A DNA stretch of 64,000 nucleotides from Diphasiastrum complanatum (Eukaryota > Streptophyta > Lycopodiopsida > Lycopodiales > Lycopodiaceae). Positions 1 to 11,170 of this stretch are shown one piece after another (the stretch's first letter is position 1; every line of letters begins with the position of its first letter). Below the pieces are notes generated by a model. The model did no database searches, had not been told where the DNA came from, and saw only the letters and a program-made list of their open reading frames with translations. Both the position numbers and the translations under genes were made by a program. The stretch spans positions 24,422,853-24,486,852 of the forward strand of contig CM055103.1 in NCBI GenBank assembly GCA_029204225.1, read 5' to 3'.

Positions 1-864
1 GGCCTGTGTGCGTAGATCGCTATACATCGCTTCGGAAAGTTACAGGATAAATTTTTTCTTGCAACAATGCTGCGTTCAGATCATGTGGTGGGGATGTCTT
101 AAGATGCAGTTGATTATTGAAGAATGCTCCCCGTTCCTTCGATTCATTGATCCATCAAAAGAAGCATCGAAAAAGCGAACATGTTGAAGAGGTTCATTAG
201 CATGTCGACTTTTGTTGCTTCTTCGTGGATTTGAAAAAGATCATTTCCCAATCTATTTCTAGACGGCAAATGCTTCATTCATAGGTTTGAACGCTCGATT
301 CCAGTTCCCACGTAGTTGCGTTGAATACTTATTATTTTAATAAGACCATGCCATCTGGTCCACCTCCAAAAATTTACTTTCACCAATATCTATTTATCCC
401 TGGACCCTGAAAATTTTTCTTCCTTAAAACCTTGCACAATATTTGTGGCCGGGCTCGCTTCTGCACATTTGAGAGAATGCTCTTAGGCTGTTAGTACCCT
501 ATACAAGTTTTCGTGTCACTTATCGATAGATGTTCGATGGTGCGAGAAGTCGTATCTATCTCCTATTCTTGCTAACTACAAAAAGTCCCATCGCATAGCT
601 TAATGAGCATTTTGGCACATTCAATTTAGAAAATTTCCAGATAGACAGGTGGATTGGTATGTACGAAGTTGTTAATGATTCGTAAGGCGTATCTTGCAAG
701 TTTGTTCTGTGTGGATTACAGCTTTCTGACCAAATCAAATTTTTTCTCTACAATCGGATATTCTGCTTACCCTAACACAGAGAACCCCCCCCCCCCCCCC
801 CGAATAGGAACTCTTGTCCCTGGAATGAGATGCTTCTTAGTAGATCTAAACTTGCCGTTGAAGT

Positions 865-2601
865 ATGCTTACACGTAACAGAGGCAATATCAGGAACTTT
901 TCTAACAATACTTTAAAAGATTCTGTGAAGACAATTAGCAGACACACAAGCAAATGCTCTGAGAGCTTCCCTAATAGCTTGCATTTAAGGCCAGTGTTGC
1001 CAGGGGAAGTTGCATGGACTGAAGTTTCTCCAGAAGAACGTGAAGGACTTATTGAAAAGCCAAGTTTAGATGGCAGGGGTTATAAGCGTTACAGAAGTTC
1101 ATTATTTGACAGGCGCACTTCTTCTGTGCAAAACGAAACTACGGGGTCCATCAAGCAATGCTTATCAGTTAGTCGATCAACAATTGAACAGTCAAACGGT
1201 GATAGCAAACAGGCAGAGATAAACATAGAAAATTTACCATTCAATGGTAGCAGGAAGAGAAATGGTACTGAGGATCCCATGGATGTTTACTCCGGAGATG
1301 CTAGGAGATCTTGCTGGCAAGTAGATGAAACAAGAAGGCTGAAGTGGAGGGAGAGCAACGCCAACGAGCATGAGCTGACTGTATGGGTGGACAGATTAAG
1401 AAGACGGCCTCAATCTCACATGTCAACAAAGGTTAAACAACGACAAGTTGAGATTAAAATGCAGGATGACGCAAGCAATGCAGGTTGTAAAGTAGGTGAA
1501 AAAAGGAGTTTGGATCGCCGGGAAGGCTTGGAGCATAAACACTGTAGCATAGGTGAGGAATGTGGAAATGATGCTAGCCCTTGGGGTTCTTGGACTCGAA
1601 GAGTGAAAAGAAAATCAAGGTCGCGGGCAAGGCATTCTTCTGCGAAGGTTTTAGGTCGTGCTTCTTGGGTAACATCAGAGCCGTTCTCTTCAGATCCCTT
1701 GAATAACAAGATCAAAAGCTATCATCCCTATCATCATCAGTGGACAGAATCTGTTGCAACCAAAACAGATTCAACCAGTTACAATAACCACCGGACACAA
1801 AAGGAGAATGCAAATTTTGGAATACACCCTCATAAAGAGGTTGATGGTGATAGAAGGTCACCTACAAAAGCAGAAGGTAGATTTCCCTCTCCAATCCTGA
1901 AAACAAATTTGGGAGCTACTATCTCAGATTGTAGTGAAGGTCATAAGACAGTGTTCTTAAACGAGTCAGGTGGTCAACTTTCCGATTCACGTTGCAAAGA
2001 TTTGTTACAGCTAAGCAAAGCAGATGAGTTTTGTGACATTGTTCTCGAATCTGTCAACCATTCCAGCATCGAGAAAGATAAAGATGGTTTTCGCTGCTCT
2101 TCAACGTTGACTGGATATGGTGTGTCATTTCAGACTTCGAATTCACGAAAAAAAGTACGCCGAGATGCATCTGAAGGGAGTGATTCTCATGTTCCCAAAC
2201 AGGCTTCACTAAAGCTTGAAGAATGTGTCAGGGTAGAAGGCCCACCGACATCAGGAGTTTTCACAAATGGCCAGCATACCAACAGCAACTTTTCATCTGA
2301 CAAAGCTGATGAGATCGGTCTGAGTGATATATTTACAAAGCCCAGTCTGCTCGCAGGGAGGAAATGTGGTCTTTGTGGTGGTGGCAGCAATGGAGAGCTT
2401 CCTAAAGAGATGGTCCTGGGACTGGGAAGTTTTGATGATATCAAAGAAAGGGACAATAGTGCGGTGGGCAGCCATACGGTTCAGAATACTGCTGCTATGC
2501 AGAAGAGTGGTTGGCTGGGTAAATTGCTTGGACCTTTGAGCGATCACATCGGTGTTGCAGGCGTGTGGGTCCATCAACAATGTGCCATATGGAGTCCAGA
2601 G
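865..2601 (+). CDS. ePHD-AAA ATPase gene, 5' coding exon (N-terminal region and first ePHD knuckle)
   Basis: First recognised exon of a large chromatin-type ATPase gene that continues to 19556. It encodes about 579 residues, mostly a basic, Ser/Arg-rich, low-conservation region. It ends with the first half of an extended PHD module: a Cys pair from 2365 (CGLC) and, near the exon end, a His-x2-Cys (VHQQC) followed by AIWSPE. That knuckle is how ePHD domains begin in known families. The exon stops at a consensus donor (GAG|GTAAGT, GT at 2602), phase 0, and joins 9667 in frame. An in-frame TGA at 859-861 and an AG at 862-863 leave two options: translation starts at ATG 865, or the exon begins at 864 after an upstream intron. 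I cannot decide between them. Assignment to the At3g15120-like family is by domain order, from memory. Confidence 0.85.
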
Positions 2602-2738
2602 GTAAGTGTATTGATATAGTAAGCACTCGTTTCTTTTTGCAATTTCACATTATTTAACATTGGGGTCCATCAAAAATGTGCCAGATGGAGTCCAAAGGTG
2701 ACTGTATTGATATACTAAGCACTTGTTTCTTTTTGCAT
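2566..2738 (+). repeat. Tandem duplication of the ePHD exon end and its splice donor
   Basis: Two copies of about 77 bp (2566-2642 and 2662-2738) lie 96 bp apart. Copy 1 covers the last 36 coding bases of the ePHD knuckle, the real donor and the start of the intron. Copy 2 is wholly intronic and still encodes a knuckle-like VHQKCARWSPK, followed by a weaker donor-like GGTGAC. The copies differ at several positions, so the event is not recent. Confidence 0.85.
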
Positions 2739-4109
2739 TTGACTGCAATTTGAGACTGGCACTTTATCACACATGTTTGGTGTCCAGGCAAGTTATTACA
2801 TCGTTAATAACATGAACTATGAATTGTTTTATAGCTTATGTAACTTACAAGTGTACATTTTGAGTCAAGTCATCACTGGGAACAAAGTTTGATACCCAAT
2901 GAGTTACACTCCAGAAAGAGGAGTCTCCGGAATTTCTTATTTGTACCAGAAGGCATTCATAAGTACTTGGTCTTTTTGTCCTTCAAGCTTCACAAGTAGA
3001 GTTCTCATTTTTCCAAAAAACCATGATCCTTGTGCTTATGGTTTCAGCTCTGAACGATTCCACTAAGTAGCTTCCCTAGTTAACATTGTACAAAGTTTCA
3101 CTTTAGGCGCTTTGTCTTCATTGATGTTAATTTTCTAAATTAATCAACATTATGACCTCGTTTTGTTAATACTCTTTGTGACTGTCTATGGTTATGTGAT
3201 TGTATTTTAATATAAAATTGAAAGAGTTAGACAATTGGGTGCTAAGTTTGATGGAGCATGTTTGTGACCTATCTTTGAATGAGAAGCTTATTTCTGTAGG
3301 AGACTAAAAAGACTGAGCTCTCATAGAACTTTTTGTTCTCTTTTTTGGATTTATTTGTATGAAAGATGATCTATTCTATTGAAGAAATTAGCAACCTTGG
3401 TTGTTTTGGACCTTTCTTTCTTTGTACACGAGAACATTTAGAATTAACATCGACATATGTTGGACATGTCTCATCTTTCTTTCTCAAATTGATAAAGTTA
3501 TAGTTCATGATAGTATTATGTTGAGTTTGCCATGACCATTGAACAATCGATCCATTTTTGAATATGTTGTTCATGAAATGATTTGCTTGCAATTTCTTTT
3601 TTTGGTTTGAGAATGATTTGTAAATCTTGAATTATCAGAGTTCAATTGCTACAAAGTTATTTCACACTCTTTAAGAGTGTGTACTTTGGCAGGAATGGGT
3701 AGCCTAGTGGCCTAGTGTATGGTGGTGGGCCCATTCATTTTGGCAAGAGCTAGGAGCTAGATGGATGCTTCCAAAATTTGAAGTTAATGACTTTGTGAAC
3801 AAATCACATTCCAACATTAAGTTTAAAGCCATACAACTTGGTGTAGTCATTTGTTGTTGTAAGCAGTGGCCTGGATGTGAGCCAATAGATGCAAGAACAT
3901 AAAATTGAGATACTTTCAAGAAGGCAAGTTATAGGCTCTTAACGCTCGCTTTTAGATGGGCTATTTGTGTAGCCCTAGTTAGGTCATCAAAGAAGTTAGG
4001 ACCAAGTCACTGTCTCGATAATAGCTGATTGTAAAATAACCTAAAAATAAACGGTTTCAGAATAGAGGACATTCACACACACATGCACACATGCACACAC
4101 ACAACTATA

Positions 4110-4196
4110 GAATTGAGTAACTAAGTAACGTAGCCCTATCGTGCGCCTCAATATATGCAAGAACAAGCAATACTTGAATTCAAATGTTAGGCCCCG

Positions 4197-4256
<60 letters not shown>

Positions 4257-4362
4257 CTTATGGGAAGGGAAAAGCCTTAACCAACCAAAGAATTGAGCAA
4301 CTAAGTAGCGTAGCCCTATCATGCGCCACAAAAGCATTACTTGAATTCAAATGTTAGGCCCT
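4110..4362. repeat. (CA)n microsatellite flanked by a direct duplication
   Basis: A CA run at about 4199-4254 is bracketed by two diverged copies of one segment, at about 4110-4198 and 4290-4362. Both contain the words AACTAAGTA, CGTAGCCCTATC and ACTTGAATTCAAATG, in the same order. The arrangement suggests a duplication with the dinucleotide run at the junction. Confidence 0.75.
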
Positions 4363-5956
4363 GGTGTTAAGCCTAATCTTGGGTGAATAAAGTTTACTAG
4401 AGGTGATCGCAAGTACTGTAATGGCCAGTAATCATGGCTGGCATTTGGATCTCTACCCCAAGCAAGGCCAAGTTTTGTTGAAGTACCTGATGAGCCTGCC
4501 TAGCATGTTGAGTATGGTCGTCATGGACCCAATCACTAGTGCCAAGTTATGATAATGGCAATTCGACAAACTATTGGAGTGGGCAAGCTGAATTTTGTTT
4601 TCAACAAGGCATTAGGGCGATCATTATTAGTCACTACACCATGTCAGGAGAGGTCAATAGGCCTAGGGAGTAGATCAAGGGCCTGATGAGGCCACAAGCA
4701 ATTGTGTCTATGGAACTAGAATGGCGGGCAGAGGACATAAATAGCTGTACATGGTGGGGAGGAACTTCATTCTTACAGATCCACGTCCGGTTGAAAAGTG
4801 ATGTTACATCAGAACCTATATGCTCTAAATCTAGCAGACAATGCTCTTAAGAGAACCCATGCATAAGCATAATGGTGTTGTACCAGAAGGCAATATGCTT
4901 ATCAATAGACAAGCAATCCCAATGAATCTACGTTCATCTAGATTGCTTATTTAATATGCATCTCATTATTTACATAGACCTTAAGAATTATGATGAATTC
5001 ACACTAGTGGACATAGGATTCATTCATAACAAACAAATCTGGTGAAAATTACTTTATTTACCATATGTTCTAGGCATATTAACCTCAATCCAATTAGTCT
5101 ACATTCATCATATTTCGGTTCAATCATTGCGTTACCCTCAAACTATCTCTTAATTTCAGAAGACCAAAATGTCTAAAGTGATATGATCTATCACTAGGCT
5201 CCTAGCTATGACATTCCGTACTACCATAACTCGTTCACTAGGAGAATTATTAGGAGACATTTTTGTCCTTGTTATCGTTTGCCGAATTGATGTGGTCTTC
5301 ATATCATTTAAATGTCACTTGTTGATTCTTCGTTCTAAAGGGCCTCAAAATGAGCACTTTAAAGACCATAGTCATGGTTTTAACGCTTTTTGGTCTTTCA
5401 CATACTCAAACATTTGTAGATAGTGCCCTAAATAACCGATCTAGAGATACAATTCTTGAGTCCCATTTTTGTTTGATGTCAATGCTCTTGACCGAATTGG
5501 GGAAGTTGACTCTCCCCTAGTTATTATGTATGGAGGATGTTTTAAGGCACACTCTTCTACACTATGGTCAGTGGTCCTCCACCATGCCTTACACAGTCAC
5601 ATTAGTCCCATTTCCCTAAACTTTAGGTGTCTACACTATCACAAATGATTAGAGGCAAATTCTTGGTGCTACACAATTGTTTGTGTTGAGTTTATTTGCT
5701 TCGCATGCCTCATATTTCTTCAAATATTTCAGATTCTGTAAAATATGGAGTGATCACTTCCCAGTTCTATAGATTTTCTCATCTTTGTACTAGTAGAGAT
5801 GCTTTTGTAGACCAATCAAGCAATCTAATCATTTTAATTTTTGTTACTGCATAAGGGTTACTCGTTTAAAGCTAAAAAAATGCCAATTTTTTTTCAGAAA
5901 AAGCAGATTCTCCCTATTTAGATTATTTACTTCAAATGATTTAATCTCCCAAATTG

Positions 5957-5959
<3 letters not shown>

Positions 5960-6027
<68 letters not shown>
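5960..6027. repeat. (GA)n microsatellite
   Basis: Uninterrupted GA dinucleotides over about 67 bp within the large intron of the ATPase gene. Confidence 0.95.
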
Positions 6028-6030
<3 letters not shown>

Positions 6031-6107
6031 CAAGAACTAGCTTTGAGGAGTTTTGGGGGGGAATTTAGGAAAATTAATTAATGAATTAACTAATTATTTT
6101 TTTACAT

Positions 6108-6180
6108 GAACCGTACCACGGTTCAAGGAACCGTGGTACGGTTCCTTCCACGGTTCCCAGAACCCACGGTTCTGGGAACC
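6108..6180. repeat. Two adjacent perfect inverted repeats (hairpin pair)
   Basis: A 17-bp arm at 6108-6124 is exactly complementary to 6128-6144 with a 3-nt loop. A second 13-bp arm at 6152-6164 is exactly complementary to 6168-6180, also with a 3-nt loop. Both are built from the same GAACC/GGTTC words and sit in otherwise AT-rich intron. The region could extrude as a cruciform or fold in the pre-mRNA. It may be the core of a hairpin-type MITE, but no target duplication is visible. Confidence 0.85.
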
Positions 6181-7333
6181 ATGGGTTCTATGCCTTGTTC
6201 TTATTTAATTTATTTAATTTTATATTTTATATTTTATTTTTAATAGATTTATAAATCTACAAATTATAAATTTTGAATTTTATTTTATTTGAATTATTAT
6301 TATTATTTCTTTCTTCTTACTGGTTGTCTTTTGCTTCTTAGTCAGCACTGGGTCTATCCAAGAGAATCCAGATTCTTTTGAAACCCAGTTAGCAACTTAT
6401 GCTTGGAAACTGATGAGACATAAGCAATGTTGTTTGGCTAAATTTTTTGTTTATTGAATATTATATTATTGTTTTGACTTTTGACTTTTTGAGTTGCTTA
6501 TATATTGTTTCTAAGCTTTACCTTATGACATCACTGACTTCTCTATATAAATTTGTGAAATTGGATATATTCTAATTTTGCAAATAGATACTTGTCATAT
6601 TCAATATTTGGCTTATTTTGTTGATGGTACCTTTGTTTAGAGGGTCCATGCATTTGGTTGCCAATAGGTGTTTTGGATTGAGCATTCCTTTTGTTCCTTT
6701 TATGTGTCAGAAACTACTAGCAATTTTTGATAGTACCTTGCCTTTTTAAGAACCATTGATACCAATCAATGAATATCATGAAAATATACTCATTAAGTTG
6801 GAAGATATCATTGGCTATGTGTGTGCTTTGTTAGATGCAAATTAAACAATCTGAAACTACAGGATGCACAAGTTTCATGTTAGATGTCACTTATCATCAA
6901 TGGATGCTTCTTTACAACTTTACCATAGATGCATTGCATTGTGCTATTTGAACTCCTTTACGTCACATACGTCAAGTGGATGAGTATAGGCCACTAAGGC
7001 TCACACTTGATTTGTACATAGAGCTATATGTGCAACAAGCTATAAATGGTACCGTCGAGCTACCATGGTATCTTGGTTGCATATGCTAGTCTTTAGACTT
7101 TGATAAGTCAACTCCAATTATTTGCTCACCGGTTTAGATTGAAAAGACTCCAAGGGACACCCAAGGACGATACGCTGTGCAATTGTCTACACTGGATACC
7201 AAGGGTGAGGAGTATTATTTTTTTATACGGTTGTGGTTACACAGGCACCAATAGTGCATTACTTTTTTCTGTGGTCTTCTTGGTGTATGGACATACATTG
7301 GGATGTTTTTGCTCAAACTCGTTCCATGATACC

Positions 7334-7711
7334 CATTAGAGGAGTTCTAAATCCAAAAAAGACCCTTTGTAAAGATTCTTTTTACATTTTTTCTCAATTT
7401 TTTCTTACACATGGACCAATCAAAACACTCAAATTTGAAATCTACGTAACGTAACTTTTTGAGTCCACATTTTGATTCTACACTAAAAATGGCATAACTT
7501 TTTAGTGGTAAGTCCGAATATAGCGGAGTTTGGTGCATTGGAAAGCGCTTGACAAGGGCTTTCCAATGATATGTTACATGACGTACTTTTGAGCTACGAT
7601 TAAAAAGTTATGGCAAGTCAAAAGTATTAGTGTTATAATATTTTAATAATATAAACTACATCTTGCACGAATTCTTAAAGGGTCTTTTTGGAGCTCAAAA
7701 CTCCTCTAATG
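7334..7711. mobile_element. Foldback MITE-like element, 378 bp, with about 43-bp terminal inverted repeats
   Basis: The left end (7334-7378) and the reverse complement of the right end (7669-7711) share CATTAGAGGAGTT, then CCAAAAA(A)GACCCTTT, then a short ATTC-like end. The interior also folds: a word at 7491-7504 nearly complements 7601-7614, and 7537-7546 exactly complements 7558-7567. There is no open frame, so it is non-autonomous. I found no convincing target duplication, so the superfamily is unassigned. Confidence 0.7.
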
Positions 7712-8669
7712 CATCTACAACTTTGCTATGGGTCTTCATGAAAGTTTATTACTTATGTCATGTGGTCTTTCAGGTGTTGCATTCCTCTTCGTTTTCGTTA
7801 ATCTTTCATTAGTGTTGGCATTATATTACTCTTTAGATGTTGCATGCATGCTTGTGCTTGTGCTGTGTTTTTGATGCTTCTATGGTTCTTTAATTGTATT
7901 TAGTGGTGAGGGATTTACATTCTTATGCCATGGTATTAATGGGTGTTCTTAGTCAACTCTCAAACATATATGGTTCTATTAGCAATCTTACTGCTACATG
8001 GTCAGTTACCCATGAATGTCATAGAAGCGACCATTTGAAAGCCCAAAAAACGAATTTTTTTCCCTAGTTGTTACCATTTGTTGCGCTCTTGATTTTGATA
8101 CAAGTGCCATCATTACTATGTATTATGTGTATCATTTTAGCTATAATGCAGAGAAGTAAGGCATGACAAATTTATTTGTAGCTTTTACTTTGTGATACAC
8201 CTTCTTCTACATGTCTAGTCATTAGGATTGGGCTCATTCATTGTGCAGTGTTACACGTGTGTCAGTGATTGGTGTCCTTTTTGGCATTAATGTAATTATG
8301 TTTCTCAATAAACCCATCTAGCCTGCTTTGGGAGTACATATTATTCTACCTTTTGATTTCATGAGTTGACATTCCTTGGCTAATTGACAAAGTTTCCTGC
8401 ATATCATTTTTGGAGTGGATTAGCAGACCATATGAATGAGAAATAACCTCAATAATAGATTATATTTGGAGTATGAGAGTTTGCTACATCCTAGACATTT
8501 CATTGATTGTCTCCTAATTAGCGACCAAAGATTGACATACCTTTCGGAGTTTTGCCAAAAAATTGAGTGCTTCAGTTTGGTTTCATTGTAATTGGTTATA
8601 TTAGGGAACATTCAATACCATTATCTCCTTGTTTTTGCTCAAAGTCTTGTTTTTTTCTTAATATGTCCT

Positions 8670-8875
8670 TGTAGAGACTTTTTCTCACCCACTCGCAAAC
8701 CCTATTTCCAAGCAAAGACAAAGCAAACAAGATAGGAAGTGGATTCGTCTTTCATGTCATGCGATAGTTCGATCCCAAGGAAGCAAAGCTTATTCACAAT
8801 ATGTTAGGCAAGCTTATGATGAGAATCTAACCATTAACATTCATTAACCCTAAATCTCCATGATCAAACTTACCC

Positions 8876-8918
<43 letters not shown>

Positions 8919-9372
8919 AAAGATAGCAATACCAATCAAATCCAACAATAAGCAAATCCAACAACATTAAAATAGCAAAAAGCATGAGAGAGATGAGATG
9001 TAAGGAGAAACAAGGAGAAATTGGTAGAGTCTTTACCCTTCTTGATTGAACATAAAAATGAAGTACATGGTGCCACTATTTATAGATGAGAATGGCACTT
9101 GGCCTCATTGGCTATTGGCCAATTTCTATCTCCCTTAATATTTGAATAAAGAGGTGGGAAACACCCTTTATTCAGGCCTCTAATTGATTCAATTCCCCTA
9201 ATTGTCCTAAAAATCACTTCTATTTCTAAACTATTCAATGAAATACCGGTGTGATCACTAGGTTGGACTTACACTTGCAGGGTGCCAAATCCCTCACACT
9301 TATTTAACTGATTAAGATCTAGCAGATCTATGTACAAGGTGTGATTTATGGTGTACCGCCAAACGCCCAACA
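8670..9372. mobile_element. Solo LTR (703 bp) with 5-bp target site duplication
   Basis: The sequence begins TGTAGAGAC and ends CGCCCAACA (TG...CA). It is flanked by perfect 5-bp duplications GTCCT at 8665-8669 and 9373-9377. No internal retroelement sequence is attached, which is the signature of LTR-LTR recombination. It contains a CT/CA dinucleotide tract at about 8876-8919. A diverged family member lies at 38215-39015 and a fragment at about 20340-20530. It sits in the ePHD intron, about 290 bp upstream of the next exon. Confidence 0.85.
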
Positions 9373-9666
9373 GTCCTTTTATGTGACTGCATGAAGTTGG
9401 TCTCCTGACCTTTTAGGGAGGAACAGAGGTCTTCACCAACAGCCGACTTATTGAGGGACTGGTTAAGTCTATCTACTTTTGCTTGAGAATGTTTTCTCTC
9501 AATGAGCTGTTGGACCTCTGCCCTGTAAAGAACTTGAACTATCATGGTTGCATTACATAGCTGTTGCTGTTATATCCATTTTCTTCATCCAGCCGAGCTA
9601 GATAAGTTCTTTTGCAGCTTAGACTTCAAATGTCAAATTTTGATCATTGTAGGTGGTTTATTGCAG

Positions 9667-9807
9667 GTCTATTTCCTAGGTGTTGGGAGGTTAAAGAATG
9701 TGCAGGCAGCTTTAAGGCGAGGCCGTCATCTCAAATGCAGTCGATGTAGCCAGCCCGGTGCCACAATTGGATGTCGTGTTGATCGGTGTTCTCGAACATA
9801 TCATTTG
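9667..9807 (+). CDS. ePHD-AAA ATPase gene, central ePHD exon
   Basis: A 141-bp, 47-codon exon. Acceptor TTGCAG lies before 9667 and donor G|GTACGT starts at 9808; both ends are phase 0. It encodes GRLKNVQAALRRGRHLKCSRC, then GATIGC and CSRTYHL, the central zinc ligands of the PHD half of an ePHD module. It is basic and fits between the first knuckle (2601) and the final ligands (11171 on). Confidence 0.9.
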
Positions 9808-11170
9808 GTACGTCAAAAAGTGTACTGAGATTCATCTATACTTTTAAATGCTAGTAACTTTCATAGAAAGGTCAAAGTGATTTGATTCTATCTTGTCCCA
9901 GTGCCAGGAGTATGTTGGAATGGGGTAGAGGGTCTTAGTTTCGTTGGTGGTAGTTATTGGGTAGGAACTGTTAGCTTTTGAGCAGAATGGGTGAAAAGAG
10001 TCTTGCATGTCACTAAAAGGTGCCCTTCATCATGGAACTCTCATGTTTGCTTTAAGAAAAGTCACAGTTACTCTTGATGTACACAAATGTGTGTTTGGTT
10101 CAGTTCTTACTGCTGCAGTGAAGAATTTGCTGTTTAATACTGTAGAATTGACAGTGCTACCTTTTAAAGCTTGGGTTATGGTTTTATTAATAATTCCATG
10201 TATAAATCACTTCAAAATTTCAATGCTTCCATTTGTCCTATTGACTTCATATTTCAAATGTGCTGAAAAATGATCCCTCAAGAGTTTGCTATTCTTTTCT
10301 TCTTTCACTACCCCTTGTCTTTCTCTTCACTTTCCTTCTTCCCCTACACCATCCTTTCATCACTGCTCCTTCCCTTTCCACTTCAGTGCTCTTCCTCCCT
10401 GTTTGCTGCCTCTTTATATAGTTTTGTACTTTAGTGTTTTTCGTACATCCCTTTCCATATGGTAGGAGTTTCTCCCCGGTCTGTTGCAGTTCTCCAAGCA
10501 AGCATGGATGATGGAAGTATGGTTTTGTGACTTTTCGTATGGTTGAGTTCATACGTTAGTAGGTATATGCAACTAATTTTTCATCTGAGCTGCAAGATAG
10601 GTTTCATGAAGTCTAAATGGCAATCATATGATAATTTTGAGAATCTTGGTTATGTAATTCTTCTATGTTTTGTATTATCCAATTTTTCTCATGATCCATT
10701 TCACCATCTGCTATGCAACCATTTGGCAGCTTGAGCTTATTGTAACTCCCTGTTCGTACCATCCAACTTTTCTCATTATCTGTTCCCTCACTAATGGTTA
10801 TGCACCTGTTACAACCTTGACCAGCGAAAGCCTGATTTCAATTGATCATAAGTTTTTTGCTATATCACACTTATTGTGTACACGGACATATGTATTATCT
10901 TCAAATTTCCGCTAGTGCATGTTATAGTTCATTTTTCATGTGAGCCCGTACATGGTGCAACTTTCAATAGCTAGTATAAAGTTCGATGCAGGACATTTTG
11001 ATGCCTTTTGACTATTAAGTTCCATATTTTTCAAGTATCTGCTTTTTTCAATAGCATGTTGTATTTTTGAGATTTTATATTCCCTGACATGATCTTTGCC
11101 ACTCATTGCTGATTACAGTAAGTTTATGGCAGACTGAAGTTCCAACATCTAGTGGTTGTACTGTTTGCAG
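9808..11170 (+). other. Intron 9808-11170 of the ATPase gene
   Basis: A 1.36-kb phase-0 intron with donor GTACGT and acceptor GTTTGCAG. It is AT-rich with scattered short open frames that show no family resemblance. I see no other feature in it. Confidence 0.8.

Larger units (their letters stand above)
2739..8664 (+). other. Main part of the 7-kb intron inside the ePHD coding region
   Basis: The intron runs from 2602 to 9666 between two coding blocks that join in phase. Apart from the repeats listed separately (CA and GA microsatellites with flanking duplications, hairpins, MITE, solo LTR) it is AT-rich with no credible open frame. I see no gene in 2739-4100, 4400-5900, 6200-7330 or 7712-8664. 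Confidence 0.7.

Noticed and set aside
1-864. A first exon or promoter for the ATPase gene
   Set aside because: No reliable start, donor or TATA element could be supported; only a 16-bp C-run near 787-802 stands out.
3696-3760. Another SINE suggested by an A-box-like GGTAGCCTAGTGG
   Set aside because: No B-box or flanking duplication was found.
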